Numbered from the stretch's first letter, positions 52,317 through 63,013 are shown. The stretch is 64,000 nt of DNA from Erysipelotrichaceae bacterium (GCA_030694975.1 JAUYTU010000010.1:124001-188000); one strand, 5' to 3'. The notes: generated by a model from the sequence alone, not told the origin. Made by a program: numbers and translations.

Positions 52317-53594
52317 ATGACACATCTTCACTTTGTAAATTCTCACAACGGACAGCTGATGATCGGAAATTTCACCGCAAGTGAGTTGGCGAATCGCTTT
52401 GGTACACCTCTTTATGTTATGGATGAAAAGTATATCCGCAATCAAACTCGCATGTTCAAAGCGTCCTTCATTCATCCGACCCTCTTGTCCGAAGTGATAT
52501 ATGCTTCCAAAGCATTTTTGACAATTGCCATGTGCAAACTCATCCAAGAGGAAGGTCTGAGCCTGGATGTTGTTTCCGGAGGCGAACTGTATACCGCTTA
52601 TTGTGCGAAGTTCGATATGAACCGCGTTTATTTCCATGGAAATAATAAATCTGAAGAAGAACTGCGAATGGCGATTGTATATGGCGTTTCAACCATTGTT
52701 TTGGATAACGAAAGCGAACTGGAACTGCTGTTGCCTTTACTGACTTCTGCTCAGAAAGTTCTGTTACGAGTCAATCCCGGCATCGAAGCTCATACGCATG
52801 AGTATATCGCCACCACCAAAAACGATTCAAAGTTTGGGTTGAGCACAGCCGATCCGGCAACGCTTGCATTGATTGAACGACTTATACGTGAACCTCTTAT
52901 TGATTTTTTGGGTTTGCATGCTCACATCGGTTCACAGATCTTTGAATCTGAGTCATTTTTCAAAGAAGCTAAAACATTGCTCAACTACATAAGTGAACAC
53001 AAGTTGGTTGTCCGCGAACTGAATTTAGGTGGCGGATTTGGGGTTGCTTATACACGAAAAGACCAACCTTTATCTCTTCCTGAATTTCTGCGTTCATTGC
53101 TTGAACACATTTCACAAACCCTTTCGTCACTTGGGTTATCCCCGATGAAAATCATGATTGAACCCGGACGTTCAATCGTAGCCAATTCCGGAACAACCCT
53201 GTACACAATCGGCAGCACGAAAACGACGATCAATCAGAAAAACTACGTGTTTGTGGATGGTTCTATGGCCGATCACATCCGTACCGTCCTGTATGGAGCG
53301 CAGTACACGGCTTTGCTTGCCAATCGGATGAGTGATGTTTGCGATACCCAATACACCGTCACCGGCAAGGCCTGTGAGTCTGGCGATATCATTATCAAAG
53401 AAACCTATTTGCCTCCATGTACGAAGGGCGATATCCTTGCGGTATTTTCGACCGGAGCATACCATTATACTATGTCATCCAATTACAACCGTTTACCTCG
53501 TCCGGCCGTCATTTTCGTCAATGACGATCAAGTGCGCGTCGTTGTCAAACGTGAGACATATCAGGATCTCATCAGAAATGATATCGGAGCGTAA
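52317..53594 (+). CDS. lysA: Diaminopimelate decarboxylase
   Basis: 425 residues from the ATG at 52317 (GAGGGACCTG before it; an in-frame GTG just before is less likely). PLP fold-type III: the Schiff-base Lys is in VIYASKAFLT, the phosphate loop in NLGGGFGVAYT and IEPGRSIVAN, and the dimer-partner Cys in TGKACESGD. It makes L-lysine from meso-diaminopimelate, the last step of the pathway, and is first in the lysine riboswitch operon. Confidence 0.95.
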   Translation: MTHLHFVNSHNGQLMIGNFTASELANRFGTPLYVMDEKYIRNQTRMFKASFIHPTLLSEVIYASKAFLTIAMCKLIQEEGLSLDVVSGGELYTAYCAKFDMNRVYFHGNNKSEEELRMAIVYGVSTIVLDNESELELLLPLLTSAQKVLLRVNPGIEAHTHEYIATTKNDSKFGLSTADPATLALIERLIREPLIDFLGLHAHIGSQIFESESFFKEAKTLLNYISEHKLVVRELNLGGGFGVAYTRKDQPLSLPEFLRSLLEHISQTLSSLGLSPMKIMIEPGRSIVANSGTTLYTIGSTKTTINQKNYVFVDGSMADHIRTVLYGAQYTALLANRMSDVCDTQYTVTGKACESGDIIIKETYLPPCTKGDILAVFSTGAYHYTMSSNYNRLPRPAVIFVNDDQVRVVVKRETYQDLIRNDIGA

Positions 53595-53595
53595 A

Positions 53596-54801
53596 ATGAA
53601 TCCCATTGTTATGAAATTTGGCGGTTCTTCCGTCGAGAATATTGAAAAAATGCAAGCCATTGCTCAGAGGATCGTATTAAAGAAGAATGAAGGTTTTGAC
53701 ATCGTCGTCGTGGTATCCGCCATGGGCAAAACGACCAATCAACTGCTAGAACTAGCCAGTCAGGCATCGACCAACCCATCCAAACGGGAAATCGATTTGC
53801 TCATCAGTACCGGCGAACAAGTATCCATTTCACTTCTGTCTATGATCCTGAACGAACACAGCCAAACAGCCATCGGTCTTACCGGATTTCAAGCCGGAAT
53901 TAAAACCAGTGGGTTACATACAAAAAACAAGATTGAAGACATTGAAATCGATAAGGTTGAGAAACATCTTCGCGATGGCAAAATCGTGGTTGTGGCCGGG
54001 TTTCAGGGGTTGAACCAAGAGGGCGATATTACGACTCTGGGTCGGGGTGGTTCGGATACCTCAGCCGTTGCCTTAGCTGCTAAACTGAAGTGCCGTGTTG
54101 AAATTTATACCGATGTTGAGGGAATATACGGGGTAGACCCCCGATTATATCCCAATGCTAAGAAAATCGATGTCATCAGTTATGAGGAAATGAAGGAAAT
54201 GGCCTTTCTGGGAGCTAAAGTCATGGAACCGCGCTCCATTGAAATCGGACATCGTTTCAACATTGAAATCCTCGTCGCTTCGGCTCATCAAAACACCCCT
54301 GGAACCTTAATCAAGGAGGCTGATCCACGTATGGAAACAAAAAGCATTACCGGTTTATCCGTTAGCGAGCGAGTCATTCTTGTCTCAATCAACCACCTGC
54401 CCAGCCAATCAAGGCATACAGCAGACTTATTTATTAAGCTCGCCCAAAATGAGATCAATATCGATATGATATCTCAAACGCATACTCCGGATGGCTTTGT
54501 TAACTTGGCCTTTACCGCATCTGCGGAAGATACTCATCTGATCAACGAAGTACTGGCTGAAATCCAACAGAAATATGCGGATGTCATCGTTTCTACTGAC
54601 ACCCAAATCGTCAAAGTTTCGGTGGTCGGTATGGGAATGCGCACGCAATCCGGCGTCGCCGCCACCCTGTTTGAATTGTTTGCGTCCAACGACATCGACT
54701 ATAAACTGATTACAACTTCTGAAATCAGTATATCCTACACGATTGACAGTTCACTAAAGGAAAAAGCGGTCCATCTGATCGCCTCGGCATTCAATTTATG
54801 A
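53596..54801 (+). CDS. lysC: Aspartate kinase
   Basis: 401 residues from the ATG at 53596, 1 base after the lysA stop; a longer frame would run into lysA. Kinase domain with VMKFGGSSVENIEKM, LLISTGEQVS and TTLGRGGSDTSA; C-terminal tandem ACT domains (about residues 255-400, with VSVVGMGMRTQSGVA) bind the feedback ligand, probably lysine. Catalyses the first step of the aspartate family. Overlaps dapF by 4 bases. Confidence 0.94.
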   Translation: MNPIVMKFGGSSVENIEKMQAIAQRIVLKKNEGFDIVVVVSAMGKTTNQLLELASQASTNPSKREIDLLISTGEQVSISLLSMILNEHSQTAIGLTGFQAGIKTSGLHTKNKIEDIEIDKVEKHLRDGKIVVVAGFQGLNQEGDITTLGRGGSDTSAVALAAKLKCRVEIYTDVEGIYGVDPRLYPNAKKIDVISYEEMKEMAFLGAKVMEPRSIEIGHRFNIEILVASAHQNTPGTLIKEADPRMETKSITGLSVSERVILVSINHLPSQSRHTADLFIKLAQNEINIDMISQTHTPDGFVNLAFTASAEDTHLINEVLAEIQQKYADVIVSTDTQIVKVSVVGMGMRTQSGVAATLFELFASNDIDYKLITTSEISISYTIDSSLKEKAVHLIASAFNL

Positions 54802-55580
54802 TTAAATTCGAGAAATATCAAGGTACCGGCAATGACTTCATTCTGATTCAACCGCAATCGGTTGATTTACGAGTTCTTGCCCAACAACTGTGCGATCGCC
54901 ACTTCGGCATCGGTGCGGATGGAATCATGATTCCCTATCCCAGCGAAGTCGCGGATATTAAAATGGAATATTTGAACAGTGATGGATCCCCTGCTCCGAT
55001 GTGTGGCAATGGGTTGCGCTGTTTTGTGCGATACTGCATCAACCACGGAATTCTTCAAAAAGGTCCCATCACTGTCGAAACACTCGCCGGAATTATTGAT
55101 GTTGATGCGCAACATGAATTAATCTCGTTGAATCTTGGACAGCCCTTGCTGGATTTAGAAAATGAATATGTCATCGATCACGATGAAGTCATTATTGATG
55201 GAATAGCATTGCACACCCTGTTTCTGGGAACGTTGCACGCCGTCGTTATCGTCGATGAATCACTGGATATTCGACCTTTAGGCGAGAAGTTATCCTACCA
55301 TCCCCGATTCCCACAGGCCATTAATGTCAACTTTGTTGAAGTTATTGACCGAAAGACCATTAATGTAACGACGCATGAGCGAGGTGCCGGATGGACCTTA
55401 TCTTGTGGGACCGGCAGTGCGGCTAGCGCTTATATAACCAATTTACTCGATTTAACGGAAGATGAAGTAACCGTACTTGTTCCCGGCGGTGAGTTGTCTG
55501 TCCAATGCCACGATGATGTCATTCTTAGTGGACCTGCTATTAAGATTGCTTCGGGGCTATATGAAGGAGAAGTTCAATGA
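54798..55580 (+). CDS. dapF: Diaminopimelate epimerase
   Basis: 260 residues. Two active-site Cys: PMCGNGLRC (about 73) and WTLSCGTGSAAS (about 212), with QGTGNDFI at the N-terminus. Interconverts LL- and meso-diaminopimelate. Coupled by ATGA overlaps on both sides. Confidence 0.94.
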   Translation: MIKFEKYQGTGNDFILIQPQSVDLRVLAQQLCDRHFGIGADGIMIPYPSEVADIKMEYLNSDGSPAPMCGNGLRCFVRYCINHGILQKGPITVETLAGIIDVDAQHELISLNLGQPLLDLENEYVIDHDEVIIDGIALHTLFLGTLHAVVIVDESLDIRPLGEKLSYHPRFPQAINVNFVEVIDRKTINVTTHERGAGWTLSCGTGSAASAYITNLLDLTEDEVTVLVPGGELSVQCHDDVILSGPAIKIASGLYEGEVQ

Positions 55581-56551
55581 AAAACATTGCGATTGTCGGG
55601 GCGACCGGCATGGTCGGACAAACGTTTGTTGCTCTGTTAGAGGAATATGATTTCCCTCTTAACCGTATTTATTTCTTTGCCTCCGCAAAATCCGCGGGTA
55701 AAAAGATCCTTTTTCGCAATAGTTCCTATCTGGTAGAAGAACTCAATGAACAAAGCTTCGATCGACCCATCGATATCGCCCTGTTCTCTGCCGGTGCCAG
55801 TGTGAGTAAGATATTCGCTCCAATCGCCGCAGCCAAAGGCATTACCGTGATTGACAATAGCAGTATGTGGCGAATGGACACACAGGTACCGCTGGTTGTT
55901 CCGGAAGTGAATCCTCAGGATGTGCAGTTTTCTTCCGGTATTATCGCCAATCCCAACTGTTCGACCATTCAATCGGTCATTCCACTCCATGCCCTAAAGT
56001 CCTTGGGACTGAAGCGAGTGATCTACACCACCTTTCAAGCCGTATCCGGATCGGGATATAAAGGTGTTAATGACCTGAAATTAAACCTGGATGGACAAGA
56101 TGGGACATTCTATCCCAAGCCCATCTTGCATAATGCATTGGCCCGCATCGACACGATGCTTGAGGATGGGTATACCAAAGAGGAAGTCAAAATGGTGGAT
56201 GAAACCCGCAAGATTCTACATCTGCCCGATCTTGCGGTGACTGCGACTTGTGTTCGCATTCCCGTGTTCAACGGGCATAGTGTATCCGTCAATGTCGAAC
56301 TTGAAGAACCGTTTGAGATGTCTGAAATTATTGCGTTGTTACGATCACAAGCCGGAATCAAAGTATTTGAGACTGAGATACCCACACCCATGGACGCCAG
56401 CGGTCAGGACTTGGTTTACGTCGGTCGGATTCGCCGCGATTACAGTGTCCCCAACGGAGTGAATCTTTGGGTCGTAGCCGATAATATTCGTAAAGGCGCA
56501 GCCGCCAATGCCATTCAAATCGCATCCCTATTAATGGAGGAAAACACATGA
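55577..56551 (+). CDS. asd: Aspartate-semialdehyde dehydrogenase
   Basis: 324 residues. NADP-binding VGATGMVGQTFV, catalytic Cys in NPNCSTIQS and the later His-bearing stretch VRIPVFNGHSVSV. Makes aspartate semialdehyde for lysine, threonine and methionine synthesis. Coupled by ATGA overlaps on both sides. Confidence 0.94.
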   Translation: MKNIAIVGATGMVGQTFVALLEEYDFPLNRIYFFASAKSAGKKILFRNSSYLVEELNEQSFDRPIDIALFSAGASVSKIFAPIAAAKGITVIDNSSMWRMDTQVPLVVPEVNPQDVQFSSGIIANPNCSTIQSVIPLHALKSLGLKRVIYTTFQAVSGSGYKGVNDLKLNLDGQDGTFYPKPILHNALARIDTMLEDGYTKEEVKMVDETRKILHLPDLAVTATCVRIPVFNGHSVSVNVELEEPFEMSEIIALLRSQAGIKVFETEIPTPMDASGQDLVYVGRIRRDYSVPNGVNLWVVADNIRKGAAANAIQIASLLMEENT

Positions 56552-57438
56552 AATTATTTCAGGGCTCAGGAGTAGCCATCGTAACACCGTTTAAAGATGA
56601 TCAGATCAATCTTGAAGAATTCGCAACCTTAATTAACTGGCACATTGAGCATAAAACCGATGCGATCATCGTTATCGGAACAACCGGAGAATCTCCGGTA
56701 TTATCCTTGGATGAAAAGAAACTTTTGATTAGAAGTGCTGTTGAATTTGCCAATGGTCGTATTCCGATCATCGCCAATACCGGCACCAACAGTACCGCGC
56801 AATCCATCGAACTGTCCCTCTTTGCGCAAAGTGTTGGCGTGGATGGACTTCTTTTAGTATCTCCTTATTACAATAAGCCGACGCAACGCGGATTGATCGC
56901 CCATTTCAGCGCCATTGCAAACGCGGTTGATTTACCGATTATTTTATACAATGTTCCATCTCGTTGCGGGGTTAACATTCAAGCAGAAACGGTCGTTGAA
57001 TTATCGAAAATAGCGAATATCATCGGTATCAAGGAAGCCAGTGGCAATCTTGAGCAAATCCGCGAGATTATCAATGGCACAGATGAAGAGTTTGCGGTTT
57101 ACTCCGGCAATGATGATCAGATTTTTGACGTATTAGCTCTGGGTGGCGATGGCGTTATCTCAGTGAGTGCGAATTTGATCCCTCATACAATATCTGAGTT
57201 ATGCGCTCTATATCTTTTGGGAAAAGTTACGGAAGCTGCGGCTTTGTCCGATCATTTATCCCTTTTGCATAAGGTGTTATTTATTGAAAGCAATCCGGTT
57301 CCCGTTAAAGCTGCGATGAATGTCTGCGGCCATGATGTCGGACACACCCGTCTGCCTTTGGTTGATTTAGAGGATGAACATCGAGTCGTTTTGATGGAAG
57401 CGCTGAATCATTATCACTTGTTGGGTGATCTTCTATGA
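56548..57438 (+). CDS. dapA: 4-hydroxy-tetrahydrodipicolinate synthase
   Basis: 296 residues, TIM-barrel. GTTGESPVL, the Tyr in YNVPSRCG and the Schiff-base Lys in IIGIKEASGN are in place. Condenses pyruvate with aspartate semialdehyde. Coupled by ATGA overlaps to asd and dapB. Confidence 0.95.
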   Translation: MKLFQGSGVAIVTPFKDDQINLEEFATLINWHIEHKTDAIIVIGTTGESPVLSLDEKKLLIRSAVEFANGRIPIIANTGTNSTAQSIELSLFAQSVGVDGLLLVSPYYNKPTQRGLIAHFSAIANAVDLPIILYNVPSRCGVNIQAETVVELSKIANIIGIKEASGNLEQIREIINGTDEEFAVYSGNDDQIFDVLALGGDGVISVSANLIPHTISELCALYLLGKVTEAAALSDHLSLLHKVLFIESNPVPVKAAMNVCGHDVGHTRLPLVDLEDEHRVVLMEALNHYHLLGDLL

Positions 57439-58172
57439 AACTGCTGATTTGTGGAGTGATGGGAAAGATGGGACAGCTGCTCGTCCATCAGGCATTAGCG
57501 AATCTACAGATGACTTTAATGGGTGGTGTTGATTCAAGGGGAAGAAAAATGCAGGGTTGTGATATATTTCAAACCTTTGACGATGCTCCATTAGCAGATG
57601 TCATTATTGATTTCTCCTATCCGGATCAGCTTGACTCCTTACTCACGTACGCACTGGATCATCATGTTCCTTTGGTACTGGCAACCACCGGATATACCCC
57701 TCAACAGGAGCAAGCCATTATCTCAGCTTCAGAAAAACTTCCGATATTTCGCAGCGCAAACTTCTCGTATGGGGTATTGGTCATGCGCAAACTACTTGCT
57801 GTTGCCAGTGAGTTGTTAGGTGAAGGATTTGATATTGAGCTGATTGAAGCCCATCACAATCAGAAAGCGGATGCGCCTAGCGGTACGGCGAAACTGTTGG
57901 TTAAGACGATCAATGATGCGTTACCTTCCGTAAGAGATGTGGTATTGAATCATAATCAGGGGAAGCGAAATCCTGACACCATCGGTGTCCATGCCATTCG
58001 TGCCGGAGCCATTGCGGGTGATCACACGGTGCTTTTTGCATCGGAATCTGAAAGCATCGAAATCAGTCATCGGGCATTCTCGAAAGAAGTGTTTGCCCAA
58101 GGCGCCTTGCGTGCCGCAACATTTATCGCCAATAAGCCAAATGGCTTATATACGATGGATGATTTGATATAA
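57435..58172 (+). CDS. dapB: 4-hydroxy-tetrahydrodipicolinate reductase
   Basis: 245 residues. NAD(P)-binding GVMGKMGQLL and the DapB motif IEAHHNQKADAPSGTA (His/Lys catalytic pair). Followed after 17 bases by dapH with its own AAAGGAG site. Confidence 0.95.
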   Translation: MKLLICGVMGKMGQLLVHQALANLQMTLMGGVDSRGRKMQGCDIFQTFDDAPLADVIIDFSYPDQLDSLLTYALDHHVPLVLATTGYTPQQEQAIISASEKLPIFRSANFSYGVLVMRKLLAVASELLGEGFDIELIEAHHNQKADAPSGTAKLLVKTINDALPSVRDVVLNHNQGKRNPDTIGVHAIRAGAIAGDHTVLFASESESIEISHRAFSKEVFAQGALRAATFIANKPNGLYTMDDLI

Positions 58173-58189
58173 AGGAGAAATATTGAGCT

Positions 58190-58897
58190 ATGGAAAATTT
58201 TTTGACCGATCCCTACGCGATCGCTGCTTTTATTAAGAACAGTGTTAAGAAAACACCGGTCAAACTTTATGTGAACGGTGATTTTACTCAGGTTGACTTT
58301 GACGGTATGCAGGTGTTTGGCAGTGAACATTCGAAAGTAATTTTCGCTGATATTTCTACGATGGATGAATTTCTGTTAAAACACCCGTTTTTAACGGATA
58401 TCGTTATGGAAGTCGATCGCCGAAACAGCGCTATACCGCTTTTAGATATTTCTCATATTGAAGCTCGAATTGAGCCGGGAGTGTTGATTCGCGAGCATGT
58501 ATCAATTGGTAAAAACGCGGTCATCATGATGGGTGCCGTCATTAATATCGGTGCCATCATTGGTGATGGAACGATGATCGATATGAATGCGGTCATCGGG
58601 GCTCGGGGAACGATTGGTAAAAACTGTCACATCGGTGCCGGATCTGTGGTTGCCGGTGTATTGGAACCGCCAAGCAAACAACCGGTGATCATTGAGGATA
58701 ATGTGCTGATCGGAGCCAATGCGGTCATACTTGAAGGGGTTGTGATTGGTAAAAATGCCGTGGTTGCGGCCGGTTCAGTTGTCTTGGAGAATGTTGAAGC
58801 AGATATGGTCGTTGCCGGATCACCGGCAAGAGTCATTAAGCGTCGCGATGAAAAAACGGATGCAAAGACCGAGATTCTTGCGGATCTGAGGAAATAG
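58190..58897 (+). CDS. dapH: Tetrahydrodipicolinate N-acetyltransferase
   Basis: 235 residues. An N-terminal alpha/beta part (1-90) is followed by a left-handed beta-helix of hexapeptide repeats (for example [20 protein letters not shown] and [15 protein letters not shown]). Length and start match YkuQ/DapH-type N-acetyltransferases rather than succinyl-type DapD, so the acetyl branch is used. ATG at 58190. Confidence 0.9.
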   Translation: MENFLTDPYAIAAFIKNSVKKTPVKLYVNGDFTQVDFDGMQVFGSEHSKVIFADISTMDEFLLKHPFLTDIVMEVDRRNSAIPLLDISHIEARIEPGVLIREHVSIGKNAVIMMGAVINIGAIIGDGTMIDMNAVIGARGTIGKNCHIGAGSVVAGVLEPPSKQPVIIEDNVLIGANAVILEGVVIGKNAVVAAGSVVLENVEADMVVAGSPARVIKRRDEKTDAKTEILADLRK

Positions 58898-58899
58898 CC

Positions 58900-60027
58900 A
58901 TGAAACATTCATTAGAGTGGGTTACTTCGACTCGTCGGTTACTGCACCAAATCCCGGAACTTGGTTTTGATTTATTCAAAACTTCCGAATACGTGCGAAG
59001 TATTATGGAATCATTGGGATACTCTGTGGAATCCGTTGCCAGGACGGGTTGGATTGCTTTTAAGCAGGGTGAATTAAATGAGGTTATTGCCTTTCGTGCG
59101 GATATGGATGCCCTTCCGGTCAATGAAACAACGAATGTTGAATTTGCCTCCGAGCATCCCGGAAAGATGCATGCCTGCGGACACGACGGTCATATGACGA
59201 TGTTGTTGGGTTTGGCGAAGCGATTAGCAAAGCAACAGACGAAGTATTCTGTGGTCTTTATTTTCCAACCGGCCGAAGAAGGTCCGGGTGGAGCAAATAT
59301 CATTGTTAATTCCAAACTGTTCTCATCCTTTAATATCAAAGCGATTTTTGGTATCCACCTTTACCCTGGCCTGCCGGAAGGGATCTTCGGTCTTTGCGAA
59401 GGGCCGATGATGGCTAAAAACGGCGAGTTTGATCTGACGATTCGCGGAATCAGTGCTCACGGAGCTCAACCGCACTTAGGAACTGACGCAGTATTGGCTC
59501 AAGCATCATTGATCCAAGGATTTCATTCCATTGTCAGTCGCAATCTTAATCCATTGGACAGTGCTGTTATTACCGTTGGAACCATTAAAGGTGGTGAGGC
59601 TCGCAACATCATCGCTCAATCGGTTTCCATTAGCGGTACGATTCGGGCATTCGATGAGGATGTGTATGTCATGTTGAAGAACAGAATGAATTCAATGATT
59701 GCCGGATGTGAAACTTCTTATGGTGTTACGATCGAATCTTCAATTCGAGACTATTATCCGCCGGTCGTCAATGACCGAAAATTGGTACAATTGGCAAGAA
59801 CTGTAATCAGCGAAAATGAACAAACAGACATTCAGCCCTTAATGATTTCTGAGGATTTCAGTTTCTATCAACAAGTTGTTCCGGGATGTTTTGTGCTGTT
59901 AGGTACCAAAAATGAGGATAAAGGCTATGTATCCCCTTTGCATAGCAGTAATTTCAATTTCGATGAAGCGGTATTGCTTAAAGGGATTGATTTCTTCGAG
60001 AATATCCTAAAGAATTTCGGTGCGTAA
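58900..60027 (+). CDS. dapL: N-acetyl-diaminopimelate deacetylase
   Basis: 375 residues, M20-type amidohydrolase. Metal residues in HACGHDGHMTMLLG, the catalytic Glu in QPAEEGPGGA, the lid HGAQPHLGTDAV and MISEDFSFYQQ. Matches YkuR-type deacetylases that remove acetyl from N-acetyl-LL-diaminopimelate. The aminotransferase acting between DapH and this enzyme is not in the operon. Symbol as used for ykuR; it is also used elsewhere for an aminotransferase. Confidence 0.88.
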   Translation: MKHSLEWVTSTRRLLHQIPELGFDLFKTSEYVRSIMESLGYSVESVARTGWIAFKQGELNEVIAFRADMDALPVNETTNVEFASEHPGKMHACGHDGHMTMLLGLAKRLAKQQTKYSVVFIFQPAEEGPGGANIIVNSKLFSSFNIKAIFGIHLYPGLPEGIFGLCEGPMMAKNGEFDLTIRGISAHGAQPHLGTDAVLAQASLIQGFHSIVSRNLNPLDSAVITVGTIKGGEARNIIAQSVSISGTIRAFDEDVYVMLKNRMNSMIAGCETSYGVTIESSIRDYYPPVVNDRKLVQLARTVISENEQTDIQPLMISEDFSFYQQVVPGCFVLLGTKNEDKGYVSPLHSSNFNFDEAVLLKGIDFFENILKNFGA

Positions 60028-60042
60028 ATCGCACCTTTTTCT
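60019..60042 (+). terminator. Terminator of the lysine operon
   Basis: GGTGCG / CGCACC with a 5-base loop that contains the dapL stop, then TTTTTCTT. Confidence 0.8.
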
Positions 60043-60107
60043 TATAACATATCTCATAAATTTATGGTATAGTTTGATTACTGAATGCCGGGGGGTGTGA
60101 TGTAAGG

Positions 60108-61208
60108 TTGAACCGTTATCATCGTTTTGTTACGAATAATTATCATTTTAAGCCGGATGAACCGGAATATTGGCAGACGTATCTGATTAACAATATCTTA
60201 TTGATATTAATTCCGATATTTTTGTTTTTATTTTTCTTTAACATTTTTATCCAACGATGGTTCATTATTATAATTATTGATGTGATTGCCATGCTGATTT
60301 CACTGTTCTTAATGTTATTTTTTCATAAAACCAACGATGTTGCGAAAACTTCAAAATTTTCGGTAGCGCTCTATACTTCCCTTATGGTTGCTTATGTTCT
60401 TATTTCTGGTCCGAAAGATTATGCCTTTGCTTGGATTCTGGTCTTACCACCCCTATCCTATTTCTTACTTGGACGCAATGCCGGAAGGTTTGTGACCATG
60501 TTCTCCTTAATATTTATTTTTGTTGGTATTTTGTTCTTCTCCCTGCCTTGGAAATCCGACACATTCAATCTTGTTTCATTCGTGAATCTCTTGTTCGCAA
60601 CAATTTGCGTTACGATTCTTATTTCGTTTTCAGAGTTGAGTCGCGCAAAAGCATATGATTTTATTCAACTGAAAAATGAAGAGTTGATGCGTCTGTCTCA
60701 TACCGATGCACTGACCGGAATCAGTAATCGATTAAAACTGGATGAAGTCATGATGAAGGAGTTAGCACGTGTTCGACGGGGTACGCCTCATTTCAGTATT
60801 ATCATGGGTGATTTGGATTTATTCAAGCACTTCAATGACAGTTACGGTCATTTGGTTGGTGATCAGATACTGGTTGAGATTGCCTCAACGATCGTACCTA
60901 TCTGCCGGTTGACAGATACTGTCGGGCGATGGGGCGGCGAAGAATTTTTGGTTATCTGTCCTGAAACATCAACTGAAGGTGCGATGGTGCTAGCCGAGAA
61001 GATCCGTAAAGCGGTTGAATCATTGCCTTTGCATCGATACGGTTCGGTAACGATCAGTCTTGGGGTTACCAGAAGCAAAACCGATGATGATATCAATACG
61101 ATTGTTATGCGTGCAGACAAAGCCCTATATATAGCAAAATCAGATGGGCGTAATCAGGTTCGCTCAATGCAGAGCACATTACATCAACTTTCTTTTGATG
61201 AAACTTAA
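60108..61208 (+). CDS. Membrane diguanylate cyclase (GGEEF)
   Basis: 366 residues using a TTG start at 60108 (TAAGG just before, GGGGGTG further up; no ATG alternative keeps the N-terminal helix). Six N-terminal membrane segments (about 25-185), then a GGDEF domain: LSHTDALTGISNRLKLDE, GDLDLFKHFNDSYGH and GRWGGEEFLVI. The product-inhibition site RLTD lies five residues before GGEEF. It should make c-di-GMP. Monocistronic. Confidence 0.9.
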   Translation: MNRYHRFVTNNYHFKPDEPEYWQTYLINNILLILIPIFLFLFFFNIFIQRWFIIIIIDVIAMLISLFLMLFFHKTNDVAKTSKFSVALYTSLMVAYVLISGPKDYAFAWILVLPPLSYFLLGRNAGRFVTMFSLIFIFVGILFFSLPWKSDTFNLVSFVNLLFATICVTILISFSELSRAKAYDFIQLKNEELMRLSHTDALTGISNRLKLDEVMMKELARVRRGTPHFSIIMGDLDLFKHFNDSYGHLVGDQILVEIASTIVPICRLTDTVGRWGGEEFLVICPETSTEGAMVLAEKIRKAVESLPLHRYGSVTISLGVTRSKTDDDINTIVMRADKALYIAKSDGRNQVRSMQSTLHQLSFDET

Positions 61209-61268
61209 ATAAATTCACATGCGTATTGTATGAAAATATGATCTTTACTTGAGAAACCATGATTAATC

Positions 61269-61299
61269 AAAGGACACATCTTGCGATGTGTCCTTTGTT
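61269..61299. terminator. Bidirectional terminator between the GGDEF and ptsI genes
   Basis: AAAGGACACATC / GATGTGTCCTTT with a 4-base loop; T-rich on the right (GTTTATTT) and less so on the left. Confidence 0.85.
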
Positions 61300-63002
61300 T
61301 ATTTATTGATTGATTTTTTGATAAGTTCAATGACTTCTTCCGCTGTACCCAATGTCAGCGCTTTTTCAGCCATGGCTTTCATATCGGAATAACGTAATTC
61401 ACGAACCATTTTTCGTGCACCGAGGATGGACGATGCGGACATCGAGAATTCATCCAATCCCAGCCCTAACAGAACCGGAACTGCTAATTCTTCTCCAGCC
61501 ATTTCACCGCACATACCCGCCCACTTACCTTCTTTGTGAGCTCCGTCAATCGTCATTTTAATTAAACGAAGCAGTGATGGATTGTAGGGTTGATACAGAT
61601 AAGAGACTTTCTCACTCATCCGATCCGCAGCCATCGAATATTGAATTAAATCGTTGGTACCAATACTCATGAAATCAACTTCTTTGGCAAATTGATCAGC
61701 CAAGACGGCGGCTGCCGGTATTTCAACCATGATTCCCAATTGATACTTGCCAACTTTTTGACCTTCATAGATCAGATTTTCTTTTTCGTCTTCAATGATG
61801 GCTTTTGCATCACGGAACTCCTGAAGAGTCGCAATCATTGGAAACATAATACAAAGATTGCCGTGAACACTTGCTCTTAACAATGCCCGCAACTGCGTGC
61901 GGAAGATATCGGTACGATCTAAGCACAGACGAATGGCACGATATCCTAAGAAAGGATTCATTTCCTTAGGTAACGGTAAATAAGACAACTCTTTATCACC
62001 GCCGATATCCAATGTACGTACCACAACCGGCTTATTCTTCATGCGTTCAAGAACCGTCTTATAAGCTTCAAACTGCTCGTCTTCGGTTGGCAGTGCGATA
62101 GCGTCCATGTATAAGAATTCAGTGCGGTACAGACCGACACCTTCTCCACCATTATTCAACACTCCGATGACATCATTGGGCGTTCCGATATTTCCTACCA
62201 ATTCGACATGATGACCATCTAGGGTAATGCTGTCTGCATCCTTAAGTACTTTTAAGCTTTGCTTCATTTCCGCAAAGCGATTGGCTTTGTTAGTATAATG
62301 TTTGATTTCTTCATCGGTCGGTTTAATGATCACCACACCATCCAATGCATCTAAGATGATTTTATCACCATGATCGCACTTCGATAATAAATCACCGGCA
62401 CCGACGACGGCAGGTATCTCAAGACTGCGCGCCATAATAGCGGAGTGGGAAGTCCGTCCGCCGATCTCAGTAGCAAAACCTTTTGTAAAAACTTTGTTGA
62501 GTTGAGCGGTATCCGAAGGTGTTAAATCGTGAGCTACAATCACAACTTCTTCATCAATTAATGCCAGATTAGGAATCATAACATTGCAAATATGGCATTT
62601 GATCCGATAGGTAACATCCTTTATATCCGCAGCTCTTTCTTTAAAATAGGCATCTTCCATCGCTTCAAACATTGAAATAAACATGCCTCCGACTTCATTG
62701 ACCGCAAACTCGGCATTGACACCTTCGGAGCGAATCAACTCTTCGATCTGACCGATAAACTCTGGATCCTGCGTCACCATTAGATGTGCATCAAAGATCG
62801 CTAATTCTTCATCTGTCAAACGTCCGACAGCTTTTTGTTGAATGACTTGAATGTCTTTTTGAGTTTTCTCTAATGCTACCGATAGTTTCTTGACTTCAGT
62901 TTCAGCATCTGAATCTTTACGTTCGATATTAAGAACCGGATGTTCTAATTTATACACTTTTGAAACAACTACACCGGATGAAGCTGCAATTCCCTTGTAC
63001 AT
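61299..63002 (-). CDS. ptsI: Phosphoenolpyruvate-protein phosphotransferase (PTS enzyme I)
   Basis: 567 residues from the ATG at 63002 (AAGGAGGACGT before it); the longer frame runs through the acyl carrier gene. HPr-binding N-domain, phosphorylated His in [16 protein letters not shown]-binding barrel with [23 protein letters not shown] and the Cys-containing [12 protein letters not shown], and the C-terminal [17 protein letters not shown]. Delivers phosphate from PEP to HPr. ptsH is not in the window. Confidence 0.95.
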   Translation of the reverse strand: MYKGIAASSGVVVSKVYKLEHPVLNIERKDSDAETEVKKLSVALEKTQKDIQVIQQKAVGRLTDEELAIFDAHLMVTQDPEFIGQIEELIRSEGVNAEFAVNEVGGMFISMFEAMEDAYFKERAADIKDVTYRIKCHICNVMIPNLALIDEEVVIVAHDLTPSDTAQLNKVFTKGFATEIGGRTSHSAIMARSLEIPAVVGAGDLLSKCDHGDKIILDALDGVVIIKPTDEEIKHYTNKANRFAEMKQSLKVLKDADSITLDGHHVELVGNIGTPNDVIGVLNNGGEGVGLYRTEFLYMDAIALPTEDEQFEAYKTVLERMKNKPVVVRTLDIGGDKELSYLPLPKEMNPFLGYRAIRLCLDRTDIFRTQLRALLRASVHGNLCIMFPMIATLQEFRDAKAIIEDEKENLIYEGQKVGKYQLGIMVEIPAAAVLADQFAKEVDFMSIGTNDLIQYSMAADRMSEKVSYLYQPYNPSLLRLIKMTIDGAHKEGKWAGMCGEMAGEELAVPVLLGLGLDEFSMSASSILGARKMVRELRYSDMKAMAEKALTLGTAEEVIELIKKSINK

Positions 63003-63013
63003 AAACGTCCTCC

